Positions 1 through 9,247 of a stretch of 64,000 bases of DNA are shown here, in pieces. Within the stretch, counting starts at the first letter, position 1. Every line of letters begins with the position of its first letter. The notes under the pieces are model-generated. The model did no database searches. It saw nothing but the letters and a program-made list of their open reading frames with translations, and had not been told where the DNA came from. This DNA comes from Fusobacterium ulcerans ATCC 49185 (lineage in GTDB: Bacteria; Fusobacteriota; Fusobacteriia; Fusobacteriales; Fusobacteriaceae), in NCBI RefSeq assembly GCF_900683735.1, contig NZ_LR215979.1, positions 186,001 through 250,000 on the forward strand, in the 5' to 3' direction. The position numbers and the translations under genes were made by a program.

Positions 1-1
1 T

Positions 2-544
2 TTTGTTGAAGATGACTGGGAATCACCAACTCTTGGAGCTTGGGGACTTGGTTGGGAAGTATGGCTTGATGGTATGGAAGTTACTCAGTTTACATATTTC
101 CAACAAGTAGGAGGATTAGAATTAGATCCTATACCTGTAGAAATAACTTATGGATTAGAAAGACTTGCTCTTTATATCCAAAATAAAGAAAATGTATACG
201 ATCTTGAATGGGCACCTGGAGTAAAATATGGAGATATGAGATTCCAGTTTGAATATGAAAACTCAAAATATTCATTTGAATTAGCAGACTTAGAAAGTCA
301 TTTCAAATGGTTTGATGAATATGAAAAAGAAGCAGCTAAAATTTTAGATGCAGGATTGGTTCTGCCAGCTTATGATTATGTATTAAAATGCTCTCATACA
401 TTCAACGTTTTAGATTCAAGAGGAGCTATATCTACAACTGAGAGAATGGCTTACATCTTAAGAGTTAGAAACTTAGCAAGAAGATGTGCTGAGGTTTATG
501 TACAAAATAGAAAGGATCTAGGTTACCCTCTTTTAAAAAAATAG
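2..544 (+). CDS. glyQ: Glycyl-tRNA synthetase alpha subunit, C-terminal part (5' truncated by window edge)
   Basis: This is the catalytic subunit of the alpha2-beta2 bacterial glycyl-tRNA synthetase, which charges tRNA-Gly in the cytoplasm. The open frame enters from the left edge (codons start at base 2) and continues through the first internal ATG at 74, so that ATG is not the start. Visible class II synthetase signatures are the [25 protein letters not shown] stretch, of which [10 protein letters not shown] and [12 protein letters not shown] are the diagnostic parts, followed by a conserved [11 protein letters not shown] segment and a C-terminal [13 protein letters not shown]. Roughly the first third to half of the protein is missing. 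The beta subunit gene follows after 59 bp, the usual glyQS arrangement. Confidence 0.96.
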   Translation, partial: FVEDDWESPTLGAWGLGWEVWLDGMEVTQFTYFQQVGGLELDPIPVEITYGLERLALYIQNKENVYDLEWAPGVKYGDMRFQFEYENSKYSFELADLESHFKWFDEYEKEAAKILDAGLVLPAYDYVLKCSHTFNVLDSRGAISTTERMAYILRVRNLARRCAEVYVQNRKDLGYPLLKK

Positions 545-603
545 TTGATTTTTGAGAAAATTATTTTATTAGAGTGGATTGAAATGGAAGAGGAGGAAGA
601 ACA

Positions 604-2676
604 TTGAGATTACTATTTGAAATTGGAATGGAAGAACTGCCTGCAAGGTTTCTAAATCAGGCATTGAAAGATTTAAAAAATAATTTAGAAGCAAAACTTA
701 AAGATGGAAGAATTAGCTTTAAAGATATAAAAACTTATGGAACTCCTAGAAGATTGGTTTTAGATGTTCACGAATTAGGGGAACAACAGGAAGATCTAAA
801 TATAGTTAATATGGGACCAGCTAAAAATGTAGCTTATGGAAGTAATGGAGAAATATCAAGAGCAGGGCTTGGATTTGCTAAATCACAAGGAATAGAAGCA
901 GAAGATCTTGAAATAGTAAGCACTCCAAAAGGTGAATATATAGCTGCAAGAAAATTTATGAAAGGAAAAGAAACTAAAGAGCTTCTTCCTGAAATATTAA
1001 AAAGTCTTGTATTAGAATTAAACTTCCAAAAATCTATGACTTGGTCAGATAAAAAATTAAGATTTGCAAGACCTGTACAATGGTTCTTAGCACTTTGTGA
1101 TAACGAAGTGGTAAAATTTGAAATTGAAGGAATGGAAAGTGGAAATAAATCTAGAGGACATAGATTCTTTGGGAAAGAGTTTGAAGTAAATACCATAGAT
1201 GAATATTTTGAAAAAATAAGAGAAAATAATGTAATAATAGACATTGAAGAAAGAAAAGCTCTTATTAAAAAGCTTATCAATGAAAATTGCACAAACTCTG
1301 GAGAACAAGTACTTATAGAAGATGAGCTTTTAGATGAAGTAACTAATCTAATAGAATATCCATGTCCTATAGTTGGAAGCTTTAACTCAGATTTCTTGGA
1401 AGTACCACAGGAAGTACTTATAATATCAATGGAAGTACATCAAAGATATTTCCCTATACTTGATTCAAATGGAAAACTTCTGCCTAAATTTGTAGTTGTT
1501 AGAAATGGTGTAGAAACTTCTGAACAAGTAAGAAAAGGAAATGAAAAAGTATTATCTGCAAGACTTGCTGATGCTAGATTCTTCTATCAGGAAGATTTAA
1601 AATCACCTCTTGCTGACAATGTAGAAAAATTAAAAACAGTAGTATTCCAAAAAGATCTTGGAACTATCTATTCTAAAATAGAAAGAGCAACTGAAATAGC
1701 TAAATATTTAATAGATACTCTTGGATATAATGACAGAAAAGACAGTATTTTAAGAACTGTATTACTGGCTAAAGCTGACCTTGTTTCTAATATGATAGGA
1801 GAAAAGGAATTTACTAAACTTCAAGGATTTATGGGAGCAGACTATGCACTGAAATCTGGAGAGGGAGAAAAAGTTTCTCTTGGTATAAAAGAACACTATT
1901 ACCCAAGATTTCAAGGAGATAATCTTCCTACAGAATTAGAAGGAATAGTAGCAGGAATATCTGACAGAATAGATACATTAGTGGGATGTTTTGGTGTAGG
2001 AGTTATACCAAGTGGATCTAAAGACCCATTTGCTCTGAGAAGAGCGGCTCTTGGAATAGTAAATGTAATACTTAATTCAGGATTGGATATTTCTTTAAAA
2101 GCTTTAACTGAAAAAACACTAGACGCTCTTCAAGGATGTGGAGTATTAAAAAGAGATAGAGAAACTGTACTTGCAGAAGTACTAGAATTCTTTAAACAAA
2201 GAGAAATGAATATATTTACTGAAATGAAATACAGTAAAGACATAGTTACAGCAGTTCTTAATACTGATAGTGATAATGCTGTAGAAGCTCTTGAAAAAAT
2301 AAAAACTTTAGAGTCTTTTGTTAAAGAAGAAGTATTTAAAACACTTCTTCCAGTATTGAAAAGAGTTGGAAATATTTCTAAAGATCATGAAAAAGGTATT
2401 ATAAATCAAGACTTGTTTAAAGAGCCAATAGAAACTGAACTATATAATTTCTCATTGGAATTAAATTCAAAAGTAATAGATGCTTTGAATAATAAAGACT
2501 ATAATAGATATCTTCAAGCTATAGTTTCTGGAAAAGATATCATCAATAGATACTTTAATGAAGTAATGGTAATGGATAAAGATGAGGATGTTAAAAATAA
2601 CAGACTTTCTCAACTTAAATTCCTAGCTGATCTGTTTATAAAAATGGCTGATCTTAATCAGATAGAAGAAAGATAA
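604..2676 (+). CDS. glyS: Glycyl-tRNA synthetase beta subunit
   Basis: The 690-residue protein is the beta subunit that partners GlyQ and contributes tRNA recognition. It starts with TTG at 604, supported by a strong purine-rich ribosome site (GAGGAGGAAGA) just upstream and by the canonical N-terminus [14 protein letters not shown]. The C-terminal part carries the anticodon-binding signature [18 protein letters not shown] (about residues 648-666). The length matches the family. It is co-transcribed with glyQ, and a perfect 11-bp hairpin follows the stop codon. Confidence 0.97.
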   Translation: MRLLFEIGMEELPARFLNQALKDLKNNLEAKLKDGRISFKDIKTYGTPRRLVLDVHELGEQQEDLNIVNMGPAKNVAYGSNGEISRAGLGFAKSQGIEAEDLEIVSTPKGEYIAARKFMKGKETKELLPEILKSLVLELNFQKSMTWSDKKLRFARPVQWFLALCDNEVVKFEIEGMESGNKSRGHRFFGKEFEVNTIDEYFEKIRENNVIIDIEERKALIKKLINENCTNSGEQVLIEDELLDEVTNLIEYPCPIVGSFNSDFLEVPQEVLIISMEVHQRYFPILDSNGKLLPKFVVVRNGVETSEQVRKGNEKVLSARLADARFFYQEDLKSPLADNVEKLKTVVFQKDLGTIYSKIERATEIAKYLIDTLGYNDRKDSILRTVLLAKADLVSNMIGEKEFTKLQGFMGADYALKSGEGEKVSLGIKEHYYPRFQGDNLPTELEGIVAGISDRIDTLVGCFGVGVIPSGSKDPFALRRAALGIVNVILNSGLDISLKALTEKTLDALQGCGVLKRDRETVLAEVLEFFKQREMNIFTEMKYSKDIVTAVLNTDSDNAVEALEKIKTLESFVKEEVFKTLLPVLKRVGNISKDHEKGIINQDLFKEPIETELYNFSLELNSKVIDALNNKDYNRYLQAIVSGKDIINRYFNEVMVMDKDEDVKNNRLSQLKFLADLFIKMADLNQIEER

Positions 2677-2686
2677 TAAAATACTT

Positions 2687-2712
2687 GAAGAGCCTGAGAA
2701 ATCAGGCTCTTC
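2687..2712 (+). terminator. Perfect hairpin after glyS
   Basis: GAAGAGCCTGA pairs with TCAGGCTCTTC around a GAAA tetraloop (11-bp perfect stem). There is no clear U-tract after it, so it may be an attenuator or an RNA-stability element rather than a strong terminator. It lies before the true start of the next gene, arguing against the longer frame that begins inside it. Confidence 0.6.
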
Positions 2713-2738
2713 TCATAAAGAATATAAAGGGGAAGAAA

Positions 2739-3770
2739 GTGGAATCATTAAAAAATTTTTTTAAAAGGAAAAATATTGAGATAACAGTAAAAAGATACTG
2801 TATAGATGCTTTTAGCCACATGGCTTTGGGACTTTTTTCAACACTTCTAATAGGAACGATACTTAATACAATAGGTGGAAAATTGGGAATAACTTTTCTT
2901 ACAGATGTTATCTGGAAAATAGCAAGAGATATGACAGGGCCAGCTATTGGAGTAGCAGTTGCCTATGGACTTCAAGCACCTCATCTTGTATTGTTTTCAT
3001 CTACAATAACTGGAGCAGCAGGAGCTATTTATGGAGGACCAGTAGGAGCTTTCATAGGAGCAGTAGTTGGAGCAGAATTTGGAAAAATGGTATCTAAAGA
3101 AACAAAAATAGATATAATAGTGACTCCAGCAGTTACTATTCTTACAGGAGCATTAGTTGTATATTATGTAGGTCCTGGAGTAGCAAGATTTATGGAGGCA
3201 TTTGGAGCTTTCATAATGTATGCAACAGAGCTTCAGCCATTCTATATGGGAATAATAGTATCAGTAGTAGTAGGGATAGCATTGACACTTCCTATTAGCA
3301 GTGCAGCACTATGTATGATGGTAGGGCTGAGTGGATTGGCAGCAGGAGCTTCCACAGTAGGTTGTTCAGCACAGATGGTAGGATTTGCAGTGATGAGTTT
3401 TAAGGAAAATGGATGGGGAGGTCTTGTAGCTCAAGGACTGGGAACATCTATGCTGCAAATAGGGAACATAGTTAAAAACTGGAAAATATGGATACCTCCT
3501 ACATTGGCTTCAGCTATATTAGGACCAGTATCAACTGTAATATTGAAATATCAAAATATTCCAATAGCAGCAGGAATGGGAACAAGTGGGTTAGTAGGAC
3601 AATTTGGTACTCTTTCTACTATGGAAGGGTTAGGAAGAGGAGGAGCATCTCTTTATATAGGGATCCTAATGCTTCATTTTATTCTTCCAGCTGTACTTAC
3701 ACTTCTCATAGCTAATTTTATGAGAAAGAAAAATTGGATAAAAGATGGAGATTTGAAATTGGATCTATAA
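2739..3770 (+). CDS. PTS EIIC-type (PTS_EIIC_2 family) membrane protein
   Basis: This is a 343-residue polytopic membrane protein with many Gly/Ala-rich hydrophobic segments, such as AGAIYGGPVGAFIGAVVGAEFG and GGASLYIGILMLHFILPAVLTLLIA. It resembles the lone PTS sugar-transporter IIC family (PTS_EIIC_2). GTG at 2739 is preferred as the start because AAAGGGGAAGAAA sits directly upstream, whereas the longer frame from 2685 would begin within a hairpin. No IIA or IIB gene is near, so sugar phosphotransfer is not supported, and the substrate is unknown. It ends 15 bp before folE and is probably co-transcribed with the folate genes. Confidence 0.75.
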   Translation: MESLKNFFKRKNIEITVKRYCIDAFSHMALGLFSTLLIGTILNTIGGKLGITFLTDVIWKIARDMTGPAIGVAVAYGLQAPHLVLFSSTITGAAGAIYGGPVGAFIGAVVGAEFGKMVSKETKIDIIVTPAVTILTGALVVYYVGPGVARFMEAFGAFIMYATELQPFYMGIIVSVVVGIALTLPISSAALCMMVGLSGLAAGASTVGCSAQMVGFAVMSFKENGWGGLVAQGLGTSMLQIGNIVKNWKIWIPPTLASAILGPVSTVILKYQNIPIAAGMGTSGLVGQFGTLSTMEGLGRGGASLYIGILMLHFILPAVLTLLIANFMRKKNWIKDGDLKLDL

Positions 3771-3785
3771 TTTCAAAGGAGAAAA

Positions 3786-4346
3786 ATGAAAAAAATAGAT
3801 ATAGATAAGATAGAAAATGCTTTTAGAGATATACTAGATGCTTTAGGAGAAAATGCAAAAAGAGAAGGATTGGAAGATACACCAAAAAGAGTGGCACAAA
3901 GTTATGGAGAGCTTTTTTCTGGATTGCTTCAAAATCCTGAAGATGTGCTTAAAAGAACATTTGAAGTGGAAAAGAATGATCTCATAGTAGAAAAAAATAT
4001 AGACTTCTATTCTATGTGTGAACATCATTTTCTACCTATATTTGGGAAAATAGATATTGCATATATTCCAAATGGAAAAATAGTTGGATTTGGTGATATA
4101 ATAAAAGTAATAGATATACTTTCTAAAAGGCCTCAAATACAAGAAAGATTAGGAGCTCAAATAGCTGATGCAATATATGAGACTCTTAATTGTCAAGGGG
4201 TAATGATAGTCATAAAAGCTAAGCATATGTGTATGACTATGAGGGGAGAAAAGAGAGTAAACAGTGAGATAATAACCACTTCTTACAGAGGGGTATTTGA
4301 AGATGATGCTGTGAGAAGAATGGAAATTCTTTCACTGCTAAAATAA
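3786..4346 (+). CDS. folE: GTP cyclohydrolase I
   Basis: The enzyme converts GTP to 7,8-dihydroneopterin triphosphate, the first step of folate pterin synthesis. At 186 residues it has the normal length for a bacterial type I enzyme. The zinc ligands are visible as C78 and H81 in SMCEHHFLP and C149 in KHMCMTMRG, and the C-terminal VNSEIITTSYRGVF signature is present. The start ATG follows a clean AAAGGAG site. Six bases separate it from the folB-folK fusion, so the two form a folate operon. Confidence 0.97.
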   Translation: MKKIDIDKIENAFRDILDALGENAKREGLEDTPKRVAQSYGELFSGLLQNPEDVLKRTFEVEKNDLIVEKNIDFYSMCEHHFLPIFGKIDIAYIPNGKIVGFGDIIKVIDILSKRPQIQERLGAQIADAIYETLNCQGVMIVIKAKHMCMTMRGEKRVNSEIITTSYRGVFEDDAVRRMEILSLLK

Positions 4347-4364
4347 AATTTTATGGAGAATGTC

Positions 4365-5213
4365 ATGGATAAAATATATATCAACAACCTTGAATTCATA
4401 GCATATCATGGAGTATTTCCAGAAGAAAAGAAACTGGGGCAGAAGTTTCTTGTTTCAGCAGAGATGACAACATCAACAAGAGAAGCTGGGAAGACTGGTA
4501 ATTTGAAAAAGTCTACTCATTATGGACTTGTAGCTAATGATATAGGAGAAATATTTACTGGGAAAAGCATAGATTTAATTGAAACTTGTGCTGAAGATAT
4601 AGCAGAGATGATATTAAGTAAATATCCTTTGATTTCTGAAGTAAAAGTAACAGTGAAGAAACCTTGGGCACCTTTGCAGATGCATTTTGAAAATGTAGCT
4701 GTAGAAATAACAAGAAAAAGACATACTGTATATCTTTCTATTGGCTCAAATATGGGAGATAAGAAACAAAATCTTCTTACTGCTGTAGAAAAGATAAAAG
4801 AACTTAAAAATACAAGTGTTACAAAAATAAGTACTATCATTGAAACAGAACCTTTTGGAGTAATGGAACAGGATGATTTTCTCAATGCCTGTCTTGAAGT
4901 AAAAACACTTCTATCCCCTCATGAGCTTTTAGAAAAACTTTTGGAAATAGAAGAAGAGATGGGAAGAAAGAGAATAAAAAAATGGGGACCTAGAATTATT
5001 GATATTGATATACTCCTTTTTGATAAAGAGATAATAGAAGATGATGATCTAGCCGTACCTCACCCATGGATGTGTGACAGAAGCTTTGTTCTTGATCCAT
5101 TATGTGAAATAGCTCCAAATGTAGTTCATCCTTTAGAGAGAAAAAGCATTTTTAATCTGAAGAGAGCTTTAGATGAAGCCAAAGATGAGAAGGAAAATGA
5201 AATATTGAGTTAA
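4365..5213 (+). CDS. folBK: Bifunctional dihydroneopterin aldolase / HPPK fusion
   Basis: One 282-residue polypeptide joins dihydroneopterin aldolase (FolB, about residues 1-118, IYINNLEFIAYHGVFPEE) and 6-hydroxymethyl-dihydropterin pyrophosphokinase (FolK, about 122-270, VYLSIGSNMGDKKQNL and KWGPRIIDIDILLFD). It thus performs two consecutive steps of folate pterin synthesis. I place the start at the second ATG (4365) because GGAG at 4355-4358 is correctly spaced for it; an ATG at 4353 would have no ribosome site. folE lies directly upstream; folP lies about 8 kb away at 13.4 kb. Confidence 0.94.
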   Translation: MDKIYINNLEFIAYHGVFPEEKKLGQKFLVSAEMTTSTREAGKTGNLKKSTHYGLVANDIGEIFTGKSIDLIETCAEDIAEMILSKYPLISEVKVTVKKPWAPLQMHFENVAVEITRKRHTVYLSIGSNMGDKKQNLLTAVEKIKELKNTSVTKISTIIETEPFGVMEQDDFLNACLEVKTLLSPHELLEKLLEIEEEMGRKRIKKWGPRIIDIDILLFDKEIIEDDDLAVPHPWMCDRSFVLDPLCEIAPNVVHPLERKSIFNLKRALDEAKDEKENEILS

Positions 5214-5264
5214 AATAAAAAAGAGAGCTGTTCCAAGCTTAGAATAGTTCGATTATTATCATTA

Positions 5265-5300
5265 AAAAAGCTGACTTGAAGTTTTTCATGTCAGCTTTTT
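5265..5300. terminator. Bidirectional terminator between folBK and the IclR gene
   Basis: AAAAAGCTGAC pairs perfectly with GTCAGCTTTTT around a 14-base loop. A- and T-runs on both sides make it a terminator for both converging genes. Confidence 0.85.
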
Positions 5301-5351
5301 CTATTAAAGTAAAAGTTGGTAGAAATCTATAAAAGATTTCTATTTTTTATA

Positions 5352-6125
5352 TTAAATAATACTTTTTATATTTAAATTTTCTAATTCTTTTGAAATTAAT
5401 AATGAATGTTCTTTTAAAAGATTTTTTATTTTTAAAATATCTTCTTGATTAGCTCTAAAAATTGGCAGACTGACACCCATAGCAGCATTTATTTTATTAT
5501 TTATCATTATAGGAACAGCTATGCAGCATGCATCAGAAGTAACCTCTCCAAATTCTTCAGCAAATTTATTAATTTTAGCTTTTTTTACAATTTCAAGCAG
5601 TTCTTCTATATCTGTGACAGTATTTTCTGTAAATTGATTCATTCCATTGGAATATAAATTTCTTATCTCATCTTCTGAATACTCACAAAGAAGTACTCTT
5701 CCAAGTCCTGTACAATATAAAGGAAGATTTCTTCCAATAGAGGACATTAATTTTATAGGAAGGGAACATTCAACTTTTGTTAAATAAAGAACTTCATTAT
5801 TATGATTTATTCCTATTTGACAAGTTTCATTACATTGAGCAACTATTGATCTCATATGGGATTTTATAATTTCAAGACCATTTACATTTTCTAAATAAGC
5901 TTGTCCTATCTGAAAAGTAGCTAAACCAATAGAATAAGTTTGAGAAATAGGATCTAAAACTAGAAATTCAAGTTCAACTAAAGTTTTTAAAATTGGAGAT
6001 AAGGTACTTTTAGGCATATTAGTTAATTTTGAAATGCTTGAAAAATTTAATTTGTCAGAATTTTTAGCTATAATTTTTAAAATATTAGTGACCCTCTCTG
6101 TAGGATTATGTAATAAAGTTTCCAT
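5352..6125 (-). CDS. IclR-family transcriptional regulator (KdgR-like role)
   Basis: The 257-residue protein has an N-terminal winged helix (about residues 8-70, RVTNILKIIAKNSDKLNFSSISKLTNMPKSTLSPILKTL) and a C-terminal IclR effector domain (about 80-250, with GRNLPLYCTGLGRVLL). IclR proteins in this context, such as KdgR, bind uronate catabolic intermediates and repress transport and kdu genes. It is transcribed divergently from the TRAP/kdu operon across a 259-bp gap that contains a sigma70 promoter and a long palindrome. A KdgR-like function is inferred from neighbours, not from sequence identity. Confidence 0.9.
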   Translation of the reverse strand: METLLHNPTERVTNILKIIAKNSDKLNFSSISKLTNMPKSTLSPILKTLVELEFLVLDPISQTYSIGLATFQIGQAYLENVNGLEIIKSHMRSIVAQCNETCQIGINHNNEVLYLTKVECSLPIKLMSSIGRNLPLYCTGLGRVLLCEYSEDEIRNLYSNGMNQFTENTVTDIEELLEIVKKAKINKFAEEFGEVTSDACCIAVPIMINNKINAAMGVSLPIFRANQEDILKIKNLLKEHSLLISKELENLNIKSII

Positions 6126-6281
6126 CTTTTCCTTCTTTCTTAAAAATAATTCTATTTAATATCTTAACAAAAAAAATAAGAAAAAGCTATTAAAATTTAA
6201 AGTCTAAAAACTCATATAGAATTTTTGTGTTTTTATAGAACTTAAAATTCGTAATATGATGAAAAAAAATAAAAATAATAC

Positions 6282-6310
6282 TTGACTTATTAAAAAACTT
6301 AATGTATATT
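6282..6310 (+). promoter_or_regulatory. Promoter of the TRAP-kduID operon
   Basis: TTGACT (6282-6287) and TATATT (6305-6310) are separated by exactly 17 bp. This is a near-consensus sigma70 promoter upstream of the operon, with the palindromic operator immediately downstream. Confidence 0.85.
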
Positions 6311-6319
6311 TTATTTATA

Positions 6320-6347
6320 CTTATTTACGAACTTGTTCGTAAATAAG
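6320..6347. promoter_or_regulatory. Palindromic operator, probably for the IclR regulator
   Basis: The arms CTTATTTACGAAC and GTTCGTAAATAAG are perfect 13-bp inverted copies around a TT centre. The site lies just after the -10 box, where a bound repressor would block initiation or elongation. IclR proteins bind short palindromes of this kind; assignment to the adjacent IclR gene is inferred. Confidence 0.75.
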
Positions 6348-6384
6348 AACAAAACTGAGAAATAAATTCAGAGGGGGCTCACAA

Positions 6385-7389
6385 ATGAAAAAAATATTAT
6401 TTGCAGGAAGTTTGCTGCTTATAGGGATGTTTATTGGATGTTCAAAGGAAAAAGAAACTGCAGCTGAAGAAAAAGTTAAAACTCAAGTTTTAAAAGTTGC
6501 TTTTAATCAATCAGAAAACCATCCTCAATATAAAGCATTAACAAAATTCAGCAATCAATTGGAAGAACAGACAAAAGGAGCTTATAAATTAGAAATATCT
6601 CCAAATGCTTTATTGGGAGATCAAAGAGCAACAGCTGAACTGGTGCAAAATGGAGTTATTCAAATGTCAGTAGTAGGGAATCCAGTTGTTGAAAGTTTTA
6701 ATAAAGATTTTAGTGTTATAGGGCTGCCATATTTATATGATAATTTAGAGCATCAAAAAAAAGTTTTTTTATCAGATGTATTAGAACCATTATTTAAATC
6801 TGTTTCTTCAAGCGGATTTGAGGTAATAGGGGCATTTACAGCAGGAGCTAGATGTCTTTATACAGATAAACCAATGATGAAACCAGAAGATTTAAAAGGA
6901 TATAAATTTAGAGTAATGCAGTCAGATACAATGAAGAAAATGATAGATTATATGGGAGGAATAGGAACTCCTATGGGACAGGGAGAAGTTTATACAGCAG
7001 TTCAGCAGGGAGTTATAGAAGGTGGAGAAAATAATGAAGTAACTTATGTAGATTTAAAACACTATGAAATAGCACCTTATTTTTCTTATACTAATCATTT
7101 GATGGTTCCAGATTTAATTATTATTAATGAAAAATTATATAATGGAATGTCTTCAGAAAATAGAAAAATATTTGATGATTTAATGAAACAAACTATTGAA
7201 AATGAATTTGAAGTATGGAATGAAAATGTAGAAGCAGCTAAAAAAATTGCAATAGAAAATGGAGCAAAATTTATTGAAGTAGATATTAAACCATTTCAAG
7301 AAAGGGTAAAACCTTTACAGGAAGAAGTGGCTAATTCTTCTGAACTGACTAAAGAGATATATGCTAAAGTAAGAGAATTAGCAAAATAA
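6385..7389 (+). CDS. TRAP transporter substrate-binding lipoprotein (DctP family)
   Basis: This 334-residue extracytoplasmic solute receptor feeds a TRAP transporter that uses a sodium or proton gradient. A lipoprotein signal is visible (MKKILFAGSLLLIGMFIGC with lipid-accepting C19). DctP-type motifs follow, including NALLGDQRATAELVQNGVIQM and the segment around GYKFRVMQSDTMKKM that carries the carboxylate-binding Arg. It heads a five-gene operon with dctQ, dctM, kduI and kduD, which points to a hexuronate or unsaturated uronate substrate. That substrate is inferred from context. Confidence 0.93.
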   Translation: MKKILFAGSLLLIGMFIGCSKEKETAAEEKVKTQVLKVAFNQSENHPQYKALTKFSNQLEEQTKGAYKLEISPNALLGDQRATAELVQNGVIQMSVVGNPVVESFNKDFSVIGLPYLYDNLEHQKKVFLSDVLEPLFKSVSSSGFEVIGAFTAGARCLYTDKPMMKPEDLKGYKFRVMQSDTMKKMIDYMGGIGTPMGQGEVYTAVQQGVIEGGENNEVTYVDLKHYEIAPYFSYTNHLMVPDLIIINEKLYNGMSSENRKIFDDLMKQTIENEFEVWNENVEAAKKIAIENGAKFIEVDIKPFQERVKPLQEEVANSSELTKEIYAKVRELAK

Positions 7390-7412
7390 TCTTATTTAAG
7401 TAAGGAGATAAA

Positions 7413-7892
7413 ATGATGAAAAGAATAAAAAATGTTCTTGATAAGATTATAGAAATTTTTTGTATTGCGATAATGGGAATAATGACACTGTTGGTAACAT
7501 GGCAGGTTATAACTAGATATGTTTTTAATAAACCCAGTGTTTTTACAGAACAGACATCTCAGTATCTATTTGTTTGGCTAGTAATGTATGGATCAGCTTA
7601 CGTTTTTGGAAAAAGAGAGCATATGCAGATTTCTTTTATAAGAGATATGGCACCTGAAAATATAAAAAGAATAATTGATGTTATTCAAGAAATAATAATA
7701 TCAATATTTGTTTTGGGAGTAATGATATATGGAGGTTATTTTTCTTCTTTGAAGCAAATGGCACAGGTAGATGCAGTATTGCAAATGCCAATAGGGATTA
7801 TTTATTCTGCAATTCCAATTAGTGGAATCTTTATAGTCTTCTATGTAATATATAATATTAAGAAAATAATTTTTAATAAAGAGGAAGAATAA
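7413..7892 (+). CDS. TRAP transporter small permease subunit (DctQ family)
   Basis: This 159-residue membrane protein has four predicted transmembrane helices. The typical DctQ segment is near the N-terminus (TWQVITRYVFNKPSVFTEQTSQYLFVWLVMYGSAY), followed by GKREHMQI. It forms the membrane complex with the DctM protein encoded 13 bp downstream. AAGGAG lies upstream of two adjacent ATG codons (7413 and 7416), either of which could be used. Confidence 0.92.
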   Translation: MMKRIKNVLDKIIEIFCIAIMGIMTLLVTWQVITRYVFNKPSVFTEQTSQYLFVWLVMYGSAYVFGKREHMQISFIRDMAPENIKRIIDVIQEIIISIFVLGVMIYGGYFSSLKQMAQVDAVLQMPIGIIYSAIPISGIFIVFYVIYNIKKIIFNKEEE

Positions 7893-7905
7893 AAAAGGAG
7901 AAATT

Positions 7906-9213
7906 ATGGATTTAGCTTTGCAAATAGGAGTATTTATATTTGTTTCACTAGTTATCTTTTTAGCAATAGGAGTTCCAATAAGTATAAGTATAGGACTTTC
8001 TTCAACAATAGCTATGCTGGTTATACTGCCATTTGATGGGGCAATGGTAACATCTGCTCAAAGAGTATTTATAGGAACTAATTCTTTTTCATTATTGGCA
8101 ATTCCATTTTTTATTCTAGCTGGAAATATAATGAATACTGGTGGAATTGCAATAAGACTTATTAATTGTGCAAAACTTTTTGGAAGAAGATTCTATGGGC
8201 CGCTGGCCCAGGCTAATGTTGTTGCAAATATGCTTTTTGGGGCTATAAGTGGTTCAGGAGTAGCTGCAGCTGCAGCAGTAGGGGGAACAATTTCTCCAAT
8301 AGAAGAAAAAGAAGGATATGATAAAAGATTTAGTTCAGCAGTAAATATATCTTCAGCTCCAACAGGAATGCTAATTCCTCCAAGCAATACATTGATTGTA
8401 TATTCAACAGTAGCAGGGAGCGTTTCAATTTCAGCTCTATTTATAGCAGGGTATCTCCCTGGAATACTATGGGGATTGGGAGTAATGGCAGTTGCTGGAA
8501 TTATGGCTAAAAAGTTAAAATATAAATCAGAAGGAAATATAAATGTAAAACAAGTAGTAAAAACAATATTAGATGCTGTTCCAAGCTTATTATTAATAAT
8601 AATTGTAATAGGTGGGATTTTAAAAGGGGTTTTTACAGCAACAGAAGGTTCAGCAATAGCTGTTGTATATTCATTGATTCTTTCTTTGATATATAGAGAA
8701 ATGAAACTTAGTGATTTGCCTAAAATATTTTTAAGTTCTGCTCAAATGACAGCAATAGTAATATTTATGATAGGAGTATCATCTATAATGTCATGGGTAA
8801 TGGCTTTTGCAAATATCCCTCAAAAGATAGCTGAACTGCTTTTAGGGGTAACTGACAGCAAAGTAATAATATTAATAATTATGAATATAATACTTCTGGT
8901 AATAGGAACATTTATGGATCCTACACCTGCAGTTTTAATATTTACTCCAATATTTTTACCAATAGTAGAAAAATTTGGAATGACACCTGTTCATTTTGGA
9001 ATAATGTTGGTATTTAATCTATGTATAGGAACAATAACACCACCAGTTGGACCAATTTTATTTACAGGATGCAAGGTAGGGCGAGTTAGTATTGAAGAGG
9101 TATTTAAATGGCTGCTGCCATTTTATACAGTAACAATCCTTATATTATTTTTGGTAACTTTTATACCAGGATTTTCATTGGTATTACCACAAATGTTTGG
9201 ATTAATAAAATAA
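7906..9213 (+). CDS. TRAP transporter large permease subunit (DctM family)
   Basis: This 435-residue protein is the translocating subunit of the TRAP transporter, with about 12 hydrophobic segments. DctM hallmarks include the early IPFFILAGNIMNTGGIA, GAISGSGVAAAAAVGGTISP, and the C-terminal NLCIGTITPPVGPILF. The length is standard for the family. It lies between dctQ and kduI in the same operon, so it likely imports the sugar acid processed by KduI/KduD. Confidence 0.94.
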   Translation: MDLALQIGVFIFVSLVIFLAIGVPISISIGLSSTIAMLVILPFDGAMVTSAQRVFIGTNSFSLLAIPFFILAGNIMNTGGIAIRLINCAKLFGRRFYGPLAQANVVANMLFGAISGSGVAAAAAVGGTISPIEEKEGYDKRFSSAVNISSAPTGMLIPPSNTLIVYSTVAGSVSISALFIAGYLPGILWGLGVMAVAGIMAKKLKYKSEGNINVKQVVKTILDAVPSLLLIIIVIGGILKGVFTATEGSAIAVVYSLILSLIYREMKLSDLPKIFLSSAQMTAIVIFMIGVSSIMSWVMAFANIPQKIAELLLGVTDSKVIILIIMNIILLVIGTFMDPTPAVLIFTPIFLPIVEKFGMTPVHFGIMLVFNLCIGTITPPVGPILFTGCKVGRVSIEEVFKWLLPFYTVTILILFLVTFIPGFSLVLPQMFGLIK

Positions 9214-9247
9214 TAAGATTTAGGTCAATATAATTTTAGGAGGAGAA

